Shown: positions 1 to 7,525 of the stretch, one piece after another
Numbering within the stretch: position 1 is the first letter of the stretch
Layout: every line of letters starts with the position of its first letter
Source of the DNA: an uncultured Cytophagaceae bacterium
GTDB taxonomy: Bacteria; Bacteroidota; Bacteroidia; Cytophagales; Spirosomataceae
DNA length: 17,287 bases
Reading direction: 5' to 3'
Assembly (NCBI GenBank): GCA_903837305.1
Contig: CAILUB010000210.1
Location: 1-17,287 of the forward strand
Position numbers and translations under genes: made by a program
The notes under the pieces: model-generated
Seen by the model: only the letters and a program-made list of their open reading frames with translations
What the model was told of the DNA's origin: nothing
Database searches by the model: none

Positions 1-951
1 GAATTGATCCGTATCCCAGCCGTTTTGCGTATCTCCGCGGTTCGCATCGATAGACGCTAACATACCTGCGTCTGAAGCCACTTGGCATTCGTGTGCAAAG
101 GTGTGTCCAGCTAAAGTAGCGTGGTTCACCTCTAAGTTTAAACCAAATTCGGATAATAAATCGAACTCGCGTAAGAAACCAATCACCGTTGCTGCATCGT
201 AATCGTATTGGTGTTTCGTAGGTTCACAAGGCTTAGGTTCGATGAAGAACTTACCCTTGAAACCATTGCGGCGCGCATACTCTACACAGGTATGCAACAT
301 GCGAGCGAAATTTTCGCGCTCTAATTTCATGTTCGTATTCAATAAGCTCATGTAGCCTTCACGACCTCCCCAGAACACATAGCCTTCGCCACCTAAGGTA
401 ATCGTCGCATCGATTGCGCCTTTTAATTGAGCTCCTGCGTGAGCCACTACTTCAAAATTCGGGTTCGTAGATGCGCCGTTCATGTAACGCTCATTTGAGA
501 ACAAGTTCGCCGTTCCCCACAAAAGTTTTACACCGCTTTCTGCTTGTTTTTTGGCAAAAATATCCGTGATGAATTTCACGCGATCACCAAATTCCTTCGG
601 ATCATTATGCCCGTCAATCGCATCCACATCGTGGAAACAATAGTAAGGAGCACCCATCTTCGTGATGAATTCAAAAGCAGCATCGGCTTTATCGGCCGCA
701 CGCTGACGCGCATCACTCGCCACATCCCAAGGATAATGGTGCGTACCAGGTCCAAAAGGATCTGCTCCATTGCCACAGAAAGAATGCCAATAGGCAATGG
801 CAAAACGAAGATGCTCCTTCATGCTCTTACCAGCAACGATGCGATTCTCGTCATAATAACGGAAAGCTAAAGGGTTATCTGACTCTGCACCTTCAAACTT
901 GATTTGACCAATGCCTTTAAAATATTCTTTTTGACCAATGATTACGCTCAT
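1..951 (-). CDS. xylA: Xylose isomerase, C-terminus cut by window edge
   Basis: Cytoplasmic enzyme converting D-xylose to D-xylulose (and D-glucose to D-fructose) with two divalent metal ions. The window holds the first 317 codons; the family is about 440 residues, so roughly 120 C-terminal residues lie beyond position 1. The reading frame is open from the ATG at 949-951 to the edge. Family signatures are VFWGGREGY (about residues 192-200) and EPKPCEPTKHQYD (about 238-250). The catalytic pair is in FHDVD (His107, Asp110). Expected metal ligands are Glu238, Glu274, His277, Asp302, and Asp313/Asp315 in the last few visible codons; the final expected Asp would fall outside. Nothing suggests decay. 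It is divergent from the M1 peptidase across a 138-bp control region with a clear -7 box and tandem repeats. Other xylose genes, if present, would lie to the left. Confidence 0.96.
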   Translation of the reverse strand, partial: MSVIIGQKEYFKGIGQIKFEGAESDNPLAFRYYDENRIVAGKSMKEHLRFAIAYWHSFCGNGADPFGPGTHHYPWDVASDARQRAADKADAAFEFITKMGAPYYCFHDVDAIDGHNDPKEFGDRVKFITDIFAKKQAESGVKLLWGTANLFSNERYMNGASTNPNFEVVAHAGAQLKGAIDATITLGGEGYVFWGGREGYMSLLNTNMKLERENFARMLHTCVEYARRNGFKGKFFIEPKPCEPTKHQYDYDAATVIGFLREFDLLSEFGLNLEVNHATLAGHTFAHECQVASDAGMLASIDANRGDTQNGWDTDQF

Positions 952-1009
952 AAGATAGACTGCTTTATTTTTTGAATGTTCCAAAACTACATAATCATCC
1001 TATTATTTA

Positions 1010-1017
1010 CAAATATA
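1010..1017 (-). promoter_or_regulatory. xylA -7 promoter box (TATATTTG)
   Basis: On the minus strand this reads TATATTTG, a perfect match to the Bacteroidota housekeeping -7 consensus TAnnTTTG, about 58 bases upstream of the xylA start. No TTG is found at the usual 17-23 base distance for a -33 element; that place is taken by the tandem repeat at 1020-1039. This suggests, without proving, a promoter that depends on an activator bound at the repeat. Confidence 0.6.
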
Positions 1018-1019
1018 AT

Positions 1020-1039
1020 TTAGCACAGATTAGCACAGC
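1020..1039. repeat. Tandem 10-bp repeat, candidate operator in xylA/peptidase control region
   Basis: TTAGCACAGA (1020-1029) is followed directly by TTAGCACAGC (1030-1039), nine of ten bases identical. The period of 10 bp is about one helical turn, so both copies face the same side of the DNA. The repeat begins three bases upstream of the xylA -7 box and covers the -33 position. This placement fits an activator or repressor site for xylose control, but the protein is not in the window and the assignment is inference. Confidence 0.45.
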
Positions 1040-1089
1040 TGTTTTTTTCCTAAAAAATCACTATTTTGCAAAAAAATAACCTTTTCAAC

Positions 1090-3435
1090 ATGCTTAAAAA
1101 ACTACTCCATTTAGTAGCGCTAACAGTTCTTCTGTTACCCGCGAAAGCACAAACTTCGTATAACGCAAATAACCGATTCGAGCAATTGGAATCGACTTTG
1201 CCCACGCCCAATTCCTACAGAACCGCGAGTGGTTCTCCGGGCAAGGACTACTGGCAACAACGCGCAGATTATGATATCAAAGTCGAATTAGACGACATCA
1301 ACCGTAAGATCATCGGATCAGAGACGATTACCTATTACAATAATTCTCCAGATGATTTGCCTTACTTATGGATTCAATTAGACCAAAATCTATTTGAGAA
1401 AAATGCACCAGGTAAAACAACCAAGACGGGGGAAATCAAGAATGGCATCAGTGCAGGTGCTTTCCAAGAATTAACAGATCCGAAAGATTACGGCTATAAA
1501 ATCACTGCCGTGAAAGATGCAAAAGGTAACCCATTGCGTCACACGATCAACCAAACAATGATGCGTATTGACTTACCCACTCCGTTGAAATCGGGTGCGT
1601 CATTGAGCTTTGGCATCGATTGGAATTATTTGATCACGGCTTATTACGGCCGTTCTGGCTATGAAGTATTAGGAAAAGAAAACATTGCCAATTATTTCAT
1701 CGCACACTGGTTCCCACGCTTAGCTGTTTACAATGACGTGTATGGCTGGCAGCATAAGCAATTTATGGGCCAAGGGGAATTCACGTTGAATTTTGGGAAT
1801 TACAAAGTAGCGATCACAGCGCCTAATGACATCGTCGTAGGGGCCGGTGGTGAACTATTAAACCCGAACCAAGTATTGACAGCTACTCAATTGAAGCGTT
1901 GGGAGCAAGCAAAAACGGCGACTCGCCCGGTGGAAATCGTAACCCAAGACGAAGCGATCAAAGCTGAGAAAAGCGTTCCTACTGGAAAGAAAACATGGGT
2001 TTACAAGGCTGATAACGTACGTGACTTTGCTTTCACGGCATCGCGTAAATTCATTTGGGATGCCATGCAAGTGGATGTAGAAGGTAAAAAAGTGTGGGCG
2101 ATGTCCTATTATTCGAAGGAAGGTAATCCACTTTGGGGTAAATATTCGACCATGGTCGTGGCACATACACTTCGCTCGTATTCTAAGAGAACCATCGCTT
2201 ACCCATATCCAGTGGCCATTTCTTGTCACTCTACAGCGGGAGGTGGAATGGAATATCCAATGATTTCCTTTAATGGCGGTCGTCCAGAACCCGATGGTAC
2301 CTATACTGAGAATGTGAAAAACGGAATGATTGGGGTAATTATCCACGAGGTGGGCCACAACTTCTTCCCTATGATTGTGAACTCAGACGAGCGTCAATGG
2401 TCTTGGATGGATGAGGGTTTAAATACCTTCTGCCAGTACTTAGCCGAGCAAGAATGGGATCGCAACTTTCCAGCACGTCGCGGAGAGGCACAAAGCATTG
2501 TTCCCTACATGCGTTTAGATTCGAAGAACCAAGTGCCTATCATGGCGAACTCGGAGAATATCATGGATTTTGGAAATAATGCCTATGCCAAACCAGCTGC
2601 GGCGTTGAATATCCTTCGTGAAACGATCATGGGACGCGAATTATTCGATTATGCCTTTAAAGAATATGCACGCCGTTGGGCATTCAAGCAACCTTATCCA
2701 GCTGACTTCTTCCGTACCTTAGAAGATGCGTCAGGCGTGGATTTAGATTGGTTCTGGAGAGGTTGGTTCTATGGAACGGAGCCGGTGAATCAGTCGATTG
2801 AGACGGTGGAATGGTTCGGTATAGATACCCAAGATCCAGCGATCAAAAAGGCAGGAGATAAGGCGGTAGCAGAGGCGAAAGGCAAAACAATGTCATCTAT
2901 TCGCAATAAAACAGATATCAAGCGTACGGTTGTGGAGGAAAATCCAGATATGACGGACTTCTACAATACCTACGATCGTTTCGCTCCTACGGAAGCAGAC
3001 AAGAAGAAATACCAAGACTATATGGCGTCCTTGAATGAGGACGAGAAAAAATTAGTTACAGAGGGAAAAAACTTCTACGTGGTTAACTTCAAGAACAAAG
3101 GTGGTTTACCCATGCCAGTGATTGTTCGATTGAGCTACGAAGATGGCACAGATGAAGTGTTACGCTTCCCGGCGGAGGTTTGGCGCTTGAACGATGTGAC
3201 AGCGAAGAAAATCATTCCTACTTCGAAGAAAGTAGTAAAATGGACATTAGATCCATTCTACGAAATCGCAGACATCGATACAGAGGACAACGCATTCCCA
3301 CGTGAACCGGCTCAACCTACCAAGGTGCAGTTATTCAAGATGCAAGGCAGAACGTATAGCGGAGGGGCTAACCCGATGCAAGAAGCCAAGAACGCGAAAG
3401 AGAAAGCTGGAGCGGTTACTGGATCGAAAAACTAA
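1090..3435 (+). CDS. Secreted M1-family zinc metallopeptidase
   Basis: Exported gluzincin peptidase of family M1 (aminopeptidase N-like), probably acting in the periplasm on peptides. I chose the ATG at 1090 (781 residues) because it starts a clean signal peptide, MLKKLLHLVALTVLLLPAKA, with likely cleavage before Gln. The longer frame from a TTG at 1066 adds eight residues ahead of the signal and overlaps a promoter-like TATTTTG (1062-1068). The zinc site is HEVGH (419-423) with the third ligand Glu442 in MDEGLNTF, the family spacing HExxH-18-E. A GGGMEYP segment (from 384) sits where classical aminopeptidases have GAMEN, a variant that could alter N-terminus recognition. A candidate catalytic tyrosine is Tyr499 in NAYAKPAA. 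There is no obvious type IX secretion C-terminal domain. It is a single-gene unit ending in the terminator at 3441. The exact substrate is unknown. Confidence 0.9.
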   Translation: MLKKLLHLVALTVLLLPAKAQTSYNANNRFEQLESTLPTPNSYRTASGSPGKDYWQQRADYDIKVELDDINRKIIGSETITYYNNSPDDLPYLWIQLDQNLFEKNAPGKTTKTGEIKNGISAGAFQELTDPKDYGYKITAVKDAKGNPLRHTINQTMMRIDLPTPLKSGASLSFGIDWNYLITAYYGRSGYEVLGKENIANYFIAHWFPRLAVYNDVYGWQHKQFMGQGEFTLNFGNYKVAITAPNDIVVGAGGELLNPNQVLTATQLKRWEQAKTATRPVEIVTQDEAIKAEKSVPTGKKTWVYKADNVRDFAFTASRKFIWDAMQVDVEGKKVWAMSYYSKEGNPLWGKYSTMVVAHTLRSYSKRTIAYPYPVAISCHSTAGGGMEYPMISFNGGRPEPDGTYTENVKNGMIGVIIHEVGHNFFPMIVNSDERQWSWMDEGLNTFCQYLAEQEWDRNFPARRGEAQSIVPYMRLDSKNQVPIMANSENIMDFGNNAYAKPAAALNILRETIMGRELFDYAFKEYARRWAFKQPYPADFFRTLEDASGVDLDWFWRGWFYGTEPVNQSIETVEWFGIDTQDPAIKKAGDKAVAEAKGKTMSSIRNKTDIKRTVVEENPDMTDFYNTYDRFAPTEADKKKYQDYMASLNEDEKKLVTEGKNFYVVNFKNKGGLPMPVIVRLSYEDGTDEVLRFPAEVWRLNDVTAKKIIPTSKKVVKWTLDPFYEIADIDTEDNAFPREPAQPTKVQLFKMQGRTYSGGANPMQEAKNAKEKAGAVTGSKN

Positions 3436-3440
3436 AGTAA

Positions 3441-3468
3441 AAAGCCCCGAGTGATCGGGGCTTTTTTT
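3441..3468. terminator. Bidirectional intrinsic terminator
   Basis: The stem AAAGCCCCGA (3441-3450) pairs perfectly with TCGGGGCTTT (3455-3464) around a GTGA loop. On the plus strand it runs into seven T (3462-3468), ending the peptidase transcript five bases after its stop codon. On the minus strand it is followed by TTTTTACTTT, so it should also end the crt-permease-channel operon, whose last stop codon (3467-3469) overlaps the T run. Confidence 0.9.
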
Positions 3469-4381
3469 ATTCTTGATCGATCAAGTTTAATTTAGCAAGA
3501 TCTAGTTCAGTCCGCTGGTTTCGGCTGAAATACATGGGTAAAAATCTAAAGCCAAACTTAAAGTCTTTGATCGCATAGGACACTCGGGCCACAACGACGC
3601 TAGAATAGACCTCATCAAATCCTGTCAGATAAGCAGAAATTTCGGGCTGGAGATTGACGATTTCTTTTTGGGACAATCCATAAAAAGGGGAATCCTCATC
3701 AATCGGATGAACTACCGTCCAGTTTAACACCAAACTATCCACATGACTCCGCTCTAATTTCAAATTAAAGAACTGGTAACCCTGGTTCTTCGTCACAATT
3801 CGAGCATTCAATTTCACTTCCGCATTCGTTAACAAGTGGTCATCCTTGTAGCAAACCAAGCGAAACATAAAGGCCTTACCCTGTCGGTAATTTGCAAAAA
3901 CCATACTTTCTGAAAACCGAATAAAGGACCTGGGGCGAGAAAACCGACCATACAATAGACCCGCAGCGATGGCAAAAGAAAGAAATCCAATTAATGATTC
4001 AATTGCCGCAATCCAGTTCGTTAACTCCCCTACCGGATTCACTCGGCCATATCCCACCGTCGTAAAGGTCTGTGTAGAAAAAAAGAACAATTCCTTAATT
4101 CTTCCCCAAAACTTAACCTTCTCCACCCCTTCTAGACCCGAAGGTCCAGCGAGCCAATATAAGGCCGTAAAAAAGCAGTTGATTAAGAAATAGAAGATAA
4201 AAATTATGGCTAAGAATCGCCAACGCGGCATCGTCAACATACTCTGGTACCCACTTGCACGATCTCGTACACTGATTCCTATTCGTTTGATATTAAAAGT
4301 CCCGTCCTTGTTGACCATTCGGCCACCCATATCCGAGGTTTTATCCCCAAAGCCCGTATCCTGATTTACGTTTTCTATCAT
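3467..4381 (-). CDS. Prokaryotic inward-rectifier (Kir/KirBac-type) potassium channel
   Basis: Inner-membrane tetrameric K+ channel subunit of 304 residues, a normal length for KirBac proteins. Seen in order: a polar N-terminus; an amphipathic slide-helix region before residue 50; TM1 at about 55-78; a pore helix with the K+ selectivity filter TVGYG (108-112); TM2 at about 122-146; then a soluble beta-rich C-terminal domain of the Kir type (about 150-290). By alignment to Kir2.1, the TM2 rectification position (Asp172 there) is Phe136 here, so strong polyamine/Mg block is not expected; this is inference. The ATG at 4379-4381 lies 6 bases past the permease stop, so it is the last gene of the crtI operon. 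A potassium channel in a carotenoid operon is unusual; it may serve membrane potential or osmotic balance. The 3' end contains a 14-bp palindrome and abuts a shared terminator. Confidence 0.9.
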   Translation of the reverse strand: MIENVNQDTGFGDKTSDMGGRMVNKDGTFNIKRIGISVRDRASGYQSMLTMPRWRFLAIIFIFYFLINCFFTALYWLAGPSGLEGVEKVKFWGRIKELFFFSTQTFTTVGYGRVNPVGELTNWIAAIESLIGFLSFAIAAGLLYGRFSRPRSFIRFSESMVFANYRQGKAFMFRLVCYKDDHLLTNAEVKLNARIVTKNQGYQFFNLKLERSHVDSLVLNWTVVHPIDEDSPFYGLSQKEIVNLQPEISAYLTGFDEVYSSVVVARVSYAIKDFKFGFRFLPMYFSRNQRTELDLAKLNLIDQE

Positions 4382-4387
4382 ACTCTT

Positions 4388-5101
4388 TTAAACAAACCAC
4401 AATTTTAACGATGCAATAACAAGTACTAAAGCCAAAATCCATTTCACCTTTGCATTCGAAGCAATGGATGCTCCCCAACGTGCTCCTAAAAAACCTCCAA
4501 CTAAGGACGCCGCTAACCAATACATCATTTGAGATTGATCAATCGGAATCCAGGTTTTCAACCCGGCTAAACCAGAAACGGAATTCACAAAAATAAACAG
4601 GGCTGAAACGGCTGCCGCTTCTTTTAACGAAGCCCAACGGAAAAGCAATAAAAGTGGACTCAAGATGATTCCTCCCCCGATGCCGATCATTCCGGATAGT
4701 ATACCAATCGCTGCCCCGGCTAAAACCCCCATTCCTAGATTTAGCTTACGCGGTTCCGACTCTTTTAAGGTAAGCACCATTCTTATCACCGCTAAAAAGA
4801 GGCAAGCTCCTAAAATCTGCTTATACGTGGAATCTGCTAAAGGAATACTGGCGCCTAGATAAGCTGCCGGAATAGAACCTAGCGCGAAGGGCCAAAACAA
4901 CGTCCACTTAAAATATCCTTGTCTGTAGAAGGCGATAAAGGACATGAGCGAAACTCCGAGGTTCAGCAGTAAAGCCGTTTGCTTCATGACGGGAGGTGCA
5001 ATAGCAAAAAGTGCCATCACAGCCAGGTAGCCGCTGGCGCCACCGTGTCCTACGGAGGCGTATAGAAAGGCCATAATGGCTAGCAAGGCAACTAATTCCA
5101 C
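4388..5101 (-). CDS. TauE/SafE-family membrane permease (DUF81)
   Basis: Integral inner-membrane protein of 237 residues, a little short but within range for the TauE/SafE family, which exports or moves small organosulfur or oxyanion compounds such as sulfite and sulfoacetate. Two related halves each carry a glycine-rich motif at the start: SVGHGGASGY (about 16-25) and GMIGIGGGIILSPLL (137-151). Around them lie about seven or eight hydrophobic segments, nearly the whole chain. The start is GTG (5099-5101), one base after the crtB stop; the next Met is at codon 10 and would remove part of TM1. It follows crtB and precedes the potassium channel with six bases between, so all are probably one transcript. 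Substrate cannot be read from sequence, and no sulfur-metabolism gene is nearby. Confidence 0.85.
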   Translation of the reverse strand: MELVALLAIMAFLYASVGHGGASGYLAVMALFAIAPPVMKQTALLLNLGVSLMSFIAFYRQGYFKWTLFWPFALGSIPAAYLGASIPLADSTYKQILGACLFLAVIRMVLTLKESEPRKLNLGMGVLAGAAIGILSGMIGIGGGIILSPLLLLFRWASLKEAAAVSALFIFVNSVSGLAGLKTWIPIDQSQMMYWLAASLVGGFLGARWGASIASNAKVKWILALVLVIASLKLWFV

Positions 5102-5102
5102 G

Positions 5103-5921
5103 TTACTTACGTAAGGCTAATTGGAAATAAATAAACATCTTCTCCCAGTCAGCCACTCGAATTCGCTCTTCTTTAATTCGCGATGCAGGCAAGGATTTAA
5201 TTTTTTCAAAAAGTCGTGTATAATATTCATAGGCTAACAGGCAGCCTTTGCGTGCGACGGCAGGCAAACGGTGAATTCCGCGCAATCCAGCATCAAAATC
5301 TAATTGAATATCCGCTTCAATTTCTTTTTTCTCGGCATCCGTAAATGTCGTAAAATCGACACCTGGGAAATAAACGCGACCGCGTTCATCATAATCGGAG
5401 CGAATGTCGCGGAGGAAGTTGATTTTTTGGAAGGCTGAACCTAAGGCGCAGGCGTCATCCCTCAAAGAGGCATATTCGGCTGTATTTCCATCACAGAAAA
5501 CGCGCAAGCACATCAAACCCACCACTTCGGCTGATCCATAAATGTATTGCTTATATTCGGCTGGACTGTAATCCCTTTTAGTCAAATCTAACTCCATGGA
5601 ATACAGAAATGCATCAATTAACTCCCGTTCAATTCCGAATTTATTCACCGCCCATTGAAAGGAATGAAGAATGGGATTTAAGCTAATTTTTTCTTCCATC
5701 GCACGGTAGGTATCCTCGCGAAAGCGCTGTAATAAAGCTGCCTTGTCCTGATCGTGAAAGGTATCCACAATCTCATCAGCTAAACGAACAAAACCATAAA
5801 CGGCATAAATGGCATCATGCACTTTTTCATCAAGAGTTCTAATCCCTAATGAAAAAGACGTCGAATAGGCCTTCGTCAACAACTTACTCGAGGCAAGAGA
5901 AACCTGTAAATATAAATCCAT
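5103..5921 (-). CDS. crtB: Phytoene synthase
   Basis: Condenses two geranylgeranyl diphosphates head-to-head into 15-cis-phytoene, the first committed step of C40 carotenoid synthesis. The protein has 272 residues, typical of bacterial members of the squalene/phytoene synthase family. The first Asp-rich motif is DEIVD (49-53) and the second is in RDIRSDYDERGRVYFP (171-186, with Asp172 and Asp176); both bind the diphosphates through Mg2+. YIYGSAEVVGLM (127-138) matches the conserved mid-protein motif. The ATG (5919-5921) is one base after the crtI stop, indicating translational coupling. No lesion is visible. A squalene synthase is less likely given the crtI partner and length. Confidence 0.95.
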   Translation of the reverse strand: MDLYLQVSLASSKLLTKAYSTSFSLGIRTLDEKVHDAIYAVYGFVRLADEIVDTFHDQDKAALLQRFREDTYRAMEEKISLNPILHSFQWAVNKFGIERELIDAFLYSMELDLTKRDYSPAEYKQYIYGSAEVVGLMCLRVFCDGNTAEYASLRDDACALGSAFQKINFLRDIRSDYDERGRVYFPGVDFTTFTDAEKKEIEADIQLDFDAGLRGIHRLPAVARKGCLLAYEYYTRLFEKIKSLPASRIKEERIRVADWEKMFIYFQLALRK

Positions 5922-5922
5922 A

Positions 5923-7392
5923 TTATCCTTTTAATTCTTTATCAACTTCAGTCGCTACCACAATCCCCGAAATCAAGGATGGAGGTACTCCCGGGCCTGG
6001 AACCGTTAATTGTCCAGTGTAATACATATTATCCAAGTGCATATTTTTCAATGTAGGTTTCAGAATCGCCGTCTGCATCAGCGTGTTGGCTAATCCATAG
6101 GCATTCCCCTTATAAGCATGGTAATCAGACTTAAAATCTCGGTGAGCATACGAACGCTTGTACACAATGGAATCGCGAATGGAAACACCACAATGCGCCT
6201 CTAAACGATCCATTAATTGCTCAAAATACTTCTCTCTTCCCTCTTCTGTATCTTCCAAATCAGGTGCAACTGGTATCAATAAAAAGACATTTTCGCATCC
6301 CTCTGGCGCGACAGACGAATCTGTAACAGAAGGCGCTGAAGCATAAAAAAGTGGATCAGATGGCCAAGAAGGATCCGTATAAATTTCGTGCGAATGCACG
6401 GTAAAATCACGGTCAAAAAATAAATTGTGGTGCTTTAGATTAGGCAAGCGTTTCGAGATTCCGAGGTAAAAAAGTAGCGACGAAGGCGCCATAACGCGCT
6501 TATCCCAATAAGCTTCATCATAATTACGTAAGCCATCTCCTAGCAACTCTTCCACGTGGTGGTAATCTGCACCTGCCACGAAAGCATCTGCCACAATTAA
6601 GCCTTGTGCCGTTTTAACTCCATAAACTTTGCCGTTCTTGATCTCAAAGCCTTGTACTTCCGCATTATAGCTAATCTTTACTCCCTTCTCTTCTGCCAAT
6701 GCCACCATCCCTTTCACGATGTGGTGCATACCTCCCATGGGATACCAAGTACCTAATTTGATTTCAGCGTAATTCATCAGCGAATACATCGCAGGCGTAT
6801 TTTCAGAAATCGCGCCCAAGAATAGGATGGGGAATTCCATCAATTTCAATAAGGTAGGCGATGTAAAGAATTTGCGAATATGCTTATAGAATGACGTGAA
6901 CACGTCGATTCGTAAAGCATCCACCAGTAATTTTAAGCTTAAAAATTCGGTGATTTTTCTAGAAGGTTTCCAAACAAAATTCTGAATTCCTACTTTGTAT
7001 TTATAGGCCGCTTGCTCCATGAAGGAATCTAACTGAGCCCCAGCACCCGCTTCGTAGGATTCAAAAAGTTTTTTCAAATCAGCGTAATTTGCTGGCAAAT
7101 CGATAGTTTCAGTTTCGGATAAAATCACCGAATAAGAGGGATCCAAGCGAACTAAATCGTAATAATCAGAGGGCTTTTTACCAAAACGACCAAAATACGT
7201 CTCAAAAATATCCGGCATCCAGTACCAGGATGGACCCATATCAAACGTGAAACCATTAGATTGAAAAACACGGGCGCGACCACCTGCATGATCATTTTTC
7301 TCCAAAATTTGGACATCATATCCTTTCGTGGCTAATTCTGTTGCAGCTGAAAGTCCAGAAAAACCTGCTCCTATGACGACTACTTTTTTCAT
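5923..7392 (-). CDS. crtI: Phytoene desaturase (CrtI type)
   Basis: FAD-dependent membrane-associated oxidoreductase that desaturates phytoene stepwise, probably to lycopene. The 489-residue length is typical of CrtI. The N-terminus is the dinucleotide-binding fold VVVIGAGFSGLSAA (4-17), with an acidic ribose ligand Glu31 in ILEK and the GGRARVF motif (38-44) that follows it. The C-terminus carries the family signature GQLTVPGPGVPPSLISG (460-476). It is the first gene of a four-gene run and is coupled to crtB by a one-base gap. It has its own promoter (7410-7438) located after the sigma-factor terminator, so it need not be read from the sigma gene. Related desaturases (CrtD, CrtN) share this fold; adjacency to crtB supports CrtI. 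No cyclase, hydroxylase or ketolase gene is in the window, so the end product is unknown. Confidence 0.94.
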   Translation of the reverse strand: MKKVVVIGAGFSGLSAATELATKGYDVQILEKNDHAGGRARVFQSNGFTFDMGPSWYWMPDIFETYFGRFGKKPSDYYDLVRLDPSYSVILSETETIDLPANYADLKKLFESYEAGAGAQLDSFMEQAAYKYKVGIQNFVWKPSRKITEFLSLKLLVDALRIDVFTSFYKHIRKFFTSPTLLKLMEFPILFLGAISENTPAMYSLMNYAEIKLGTWYPMGGMHHIVKGMVALAEEKGVKISYNAEVQGFEIKNGKVYGVKTAQGLIVADAFVAGADYHHVEELLGDGLRNYDEAYWDKRVMAPSSLLFYLGISKRLPNLKHHNLFFDRDFTVHSHEIYTDPSWPSDPLFYASAPSVTDSSVAPEGCENVFLLIPVAPDLEDTEEGREKYFEQLMDRLEAHCGVSIRDSIVYKRSYAHRDFKSDYHAYKGNAYGLANTLMQTAILKPTLKNMHLDNMYYTGQLTVPGPGVPPSLISGIVVATEVDKELKG

Positions 7393-7409
7393 AATTTCTT
7401 CTAATTTAA

Positions 7410-7438
7410 CAAATATACCGATTCTTCTTTTGGCCCAA
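7410..7438 (-). promoter_or_regulatory. Promoter of the crtI operon (TTG-N18-TATATTTG)
   Basis: On the minus strand TTG (7436-7438) is followed after 18 bases by TATATTTG (7410-7417), matching the Bacteroidota -33/-7 pattern. Start of transcription would fall about 10-15 bases before the crtI ATG, a short leader common in this phylum. TTTG here continues as TTTGTTAAA, one base off the TTTGTTTAA box found repeatedly at the sigma-factor promoter. Confidence 0.6.
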
Positions 7439-7443
7439 TGCCT

Positions 7444-7476
7444 AAAAAGAAAAAGCCAGATAAAATCTGACTTTTT
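7444..7476 (-). terminator. Intrinsic terminator of the sigma-factor gene
   Basis: Minus-strand RNA forms a 12-bp stem (7465-7476 with 7450-7461) with one G-U wobble and a three-base loop, AAAAAGTCAGAT / ATCTGGCTTTTT, followed by CTTTTT. It lies about 50 bases after the sigma-factor stop and separates that gene from the crtI promoter. On the plus strand the wobble becomes a C-A mismatch and no gene needs it, so it is oriented to the minus strand. Confidence 0.8.
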
Positions 7477-7525
7477 AACTTCCTTCTGTTAACCAAAAAA
7501 CTAATCAAAACCTATTAACTAACCA

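Noticed and set aside
544..870. Plus-strand open frame of 108 codons
   Set aside because: It lies wholly inside xylA on the opposite strand, whose motifs are unmistakable; the frame has no recognisable domain.
1066..1089. TTG start at 1066 extending the M1 peptidase by eight residues
   Set aside because: It would put a polar stretch in front of a clean signal peptide and overlaps a promoter-like TATTTTG; the ATG at 1090 explains the protein better.
1858..2358. Minus-strand open frame of 166 codons
   Set aside because: It is antisense to the M1 peptidase catalytic region and has unconvincing composition; a shadow of the real gene.
7393..7525. Possible riboswitch or small RNA between the sigma gene and crtI
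   Set aside because: The only structure is a simple hairpin with a T run, explained as a terminator; the rest is explained by the crtI promoter.
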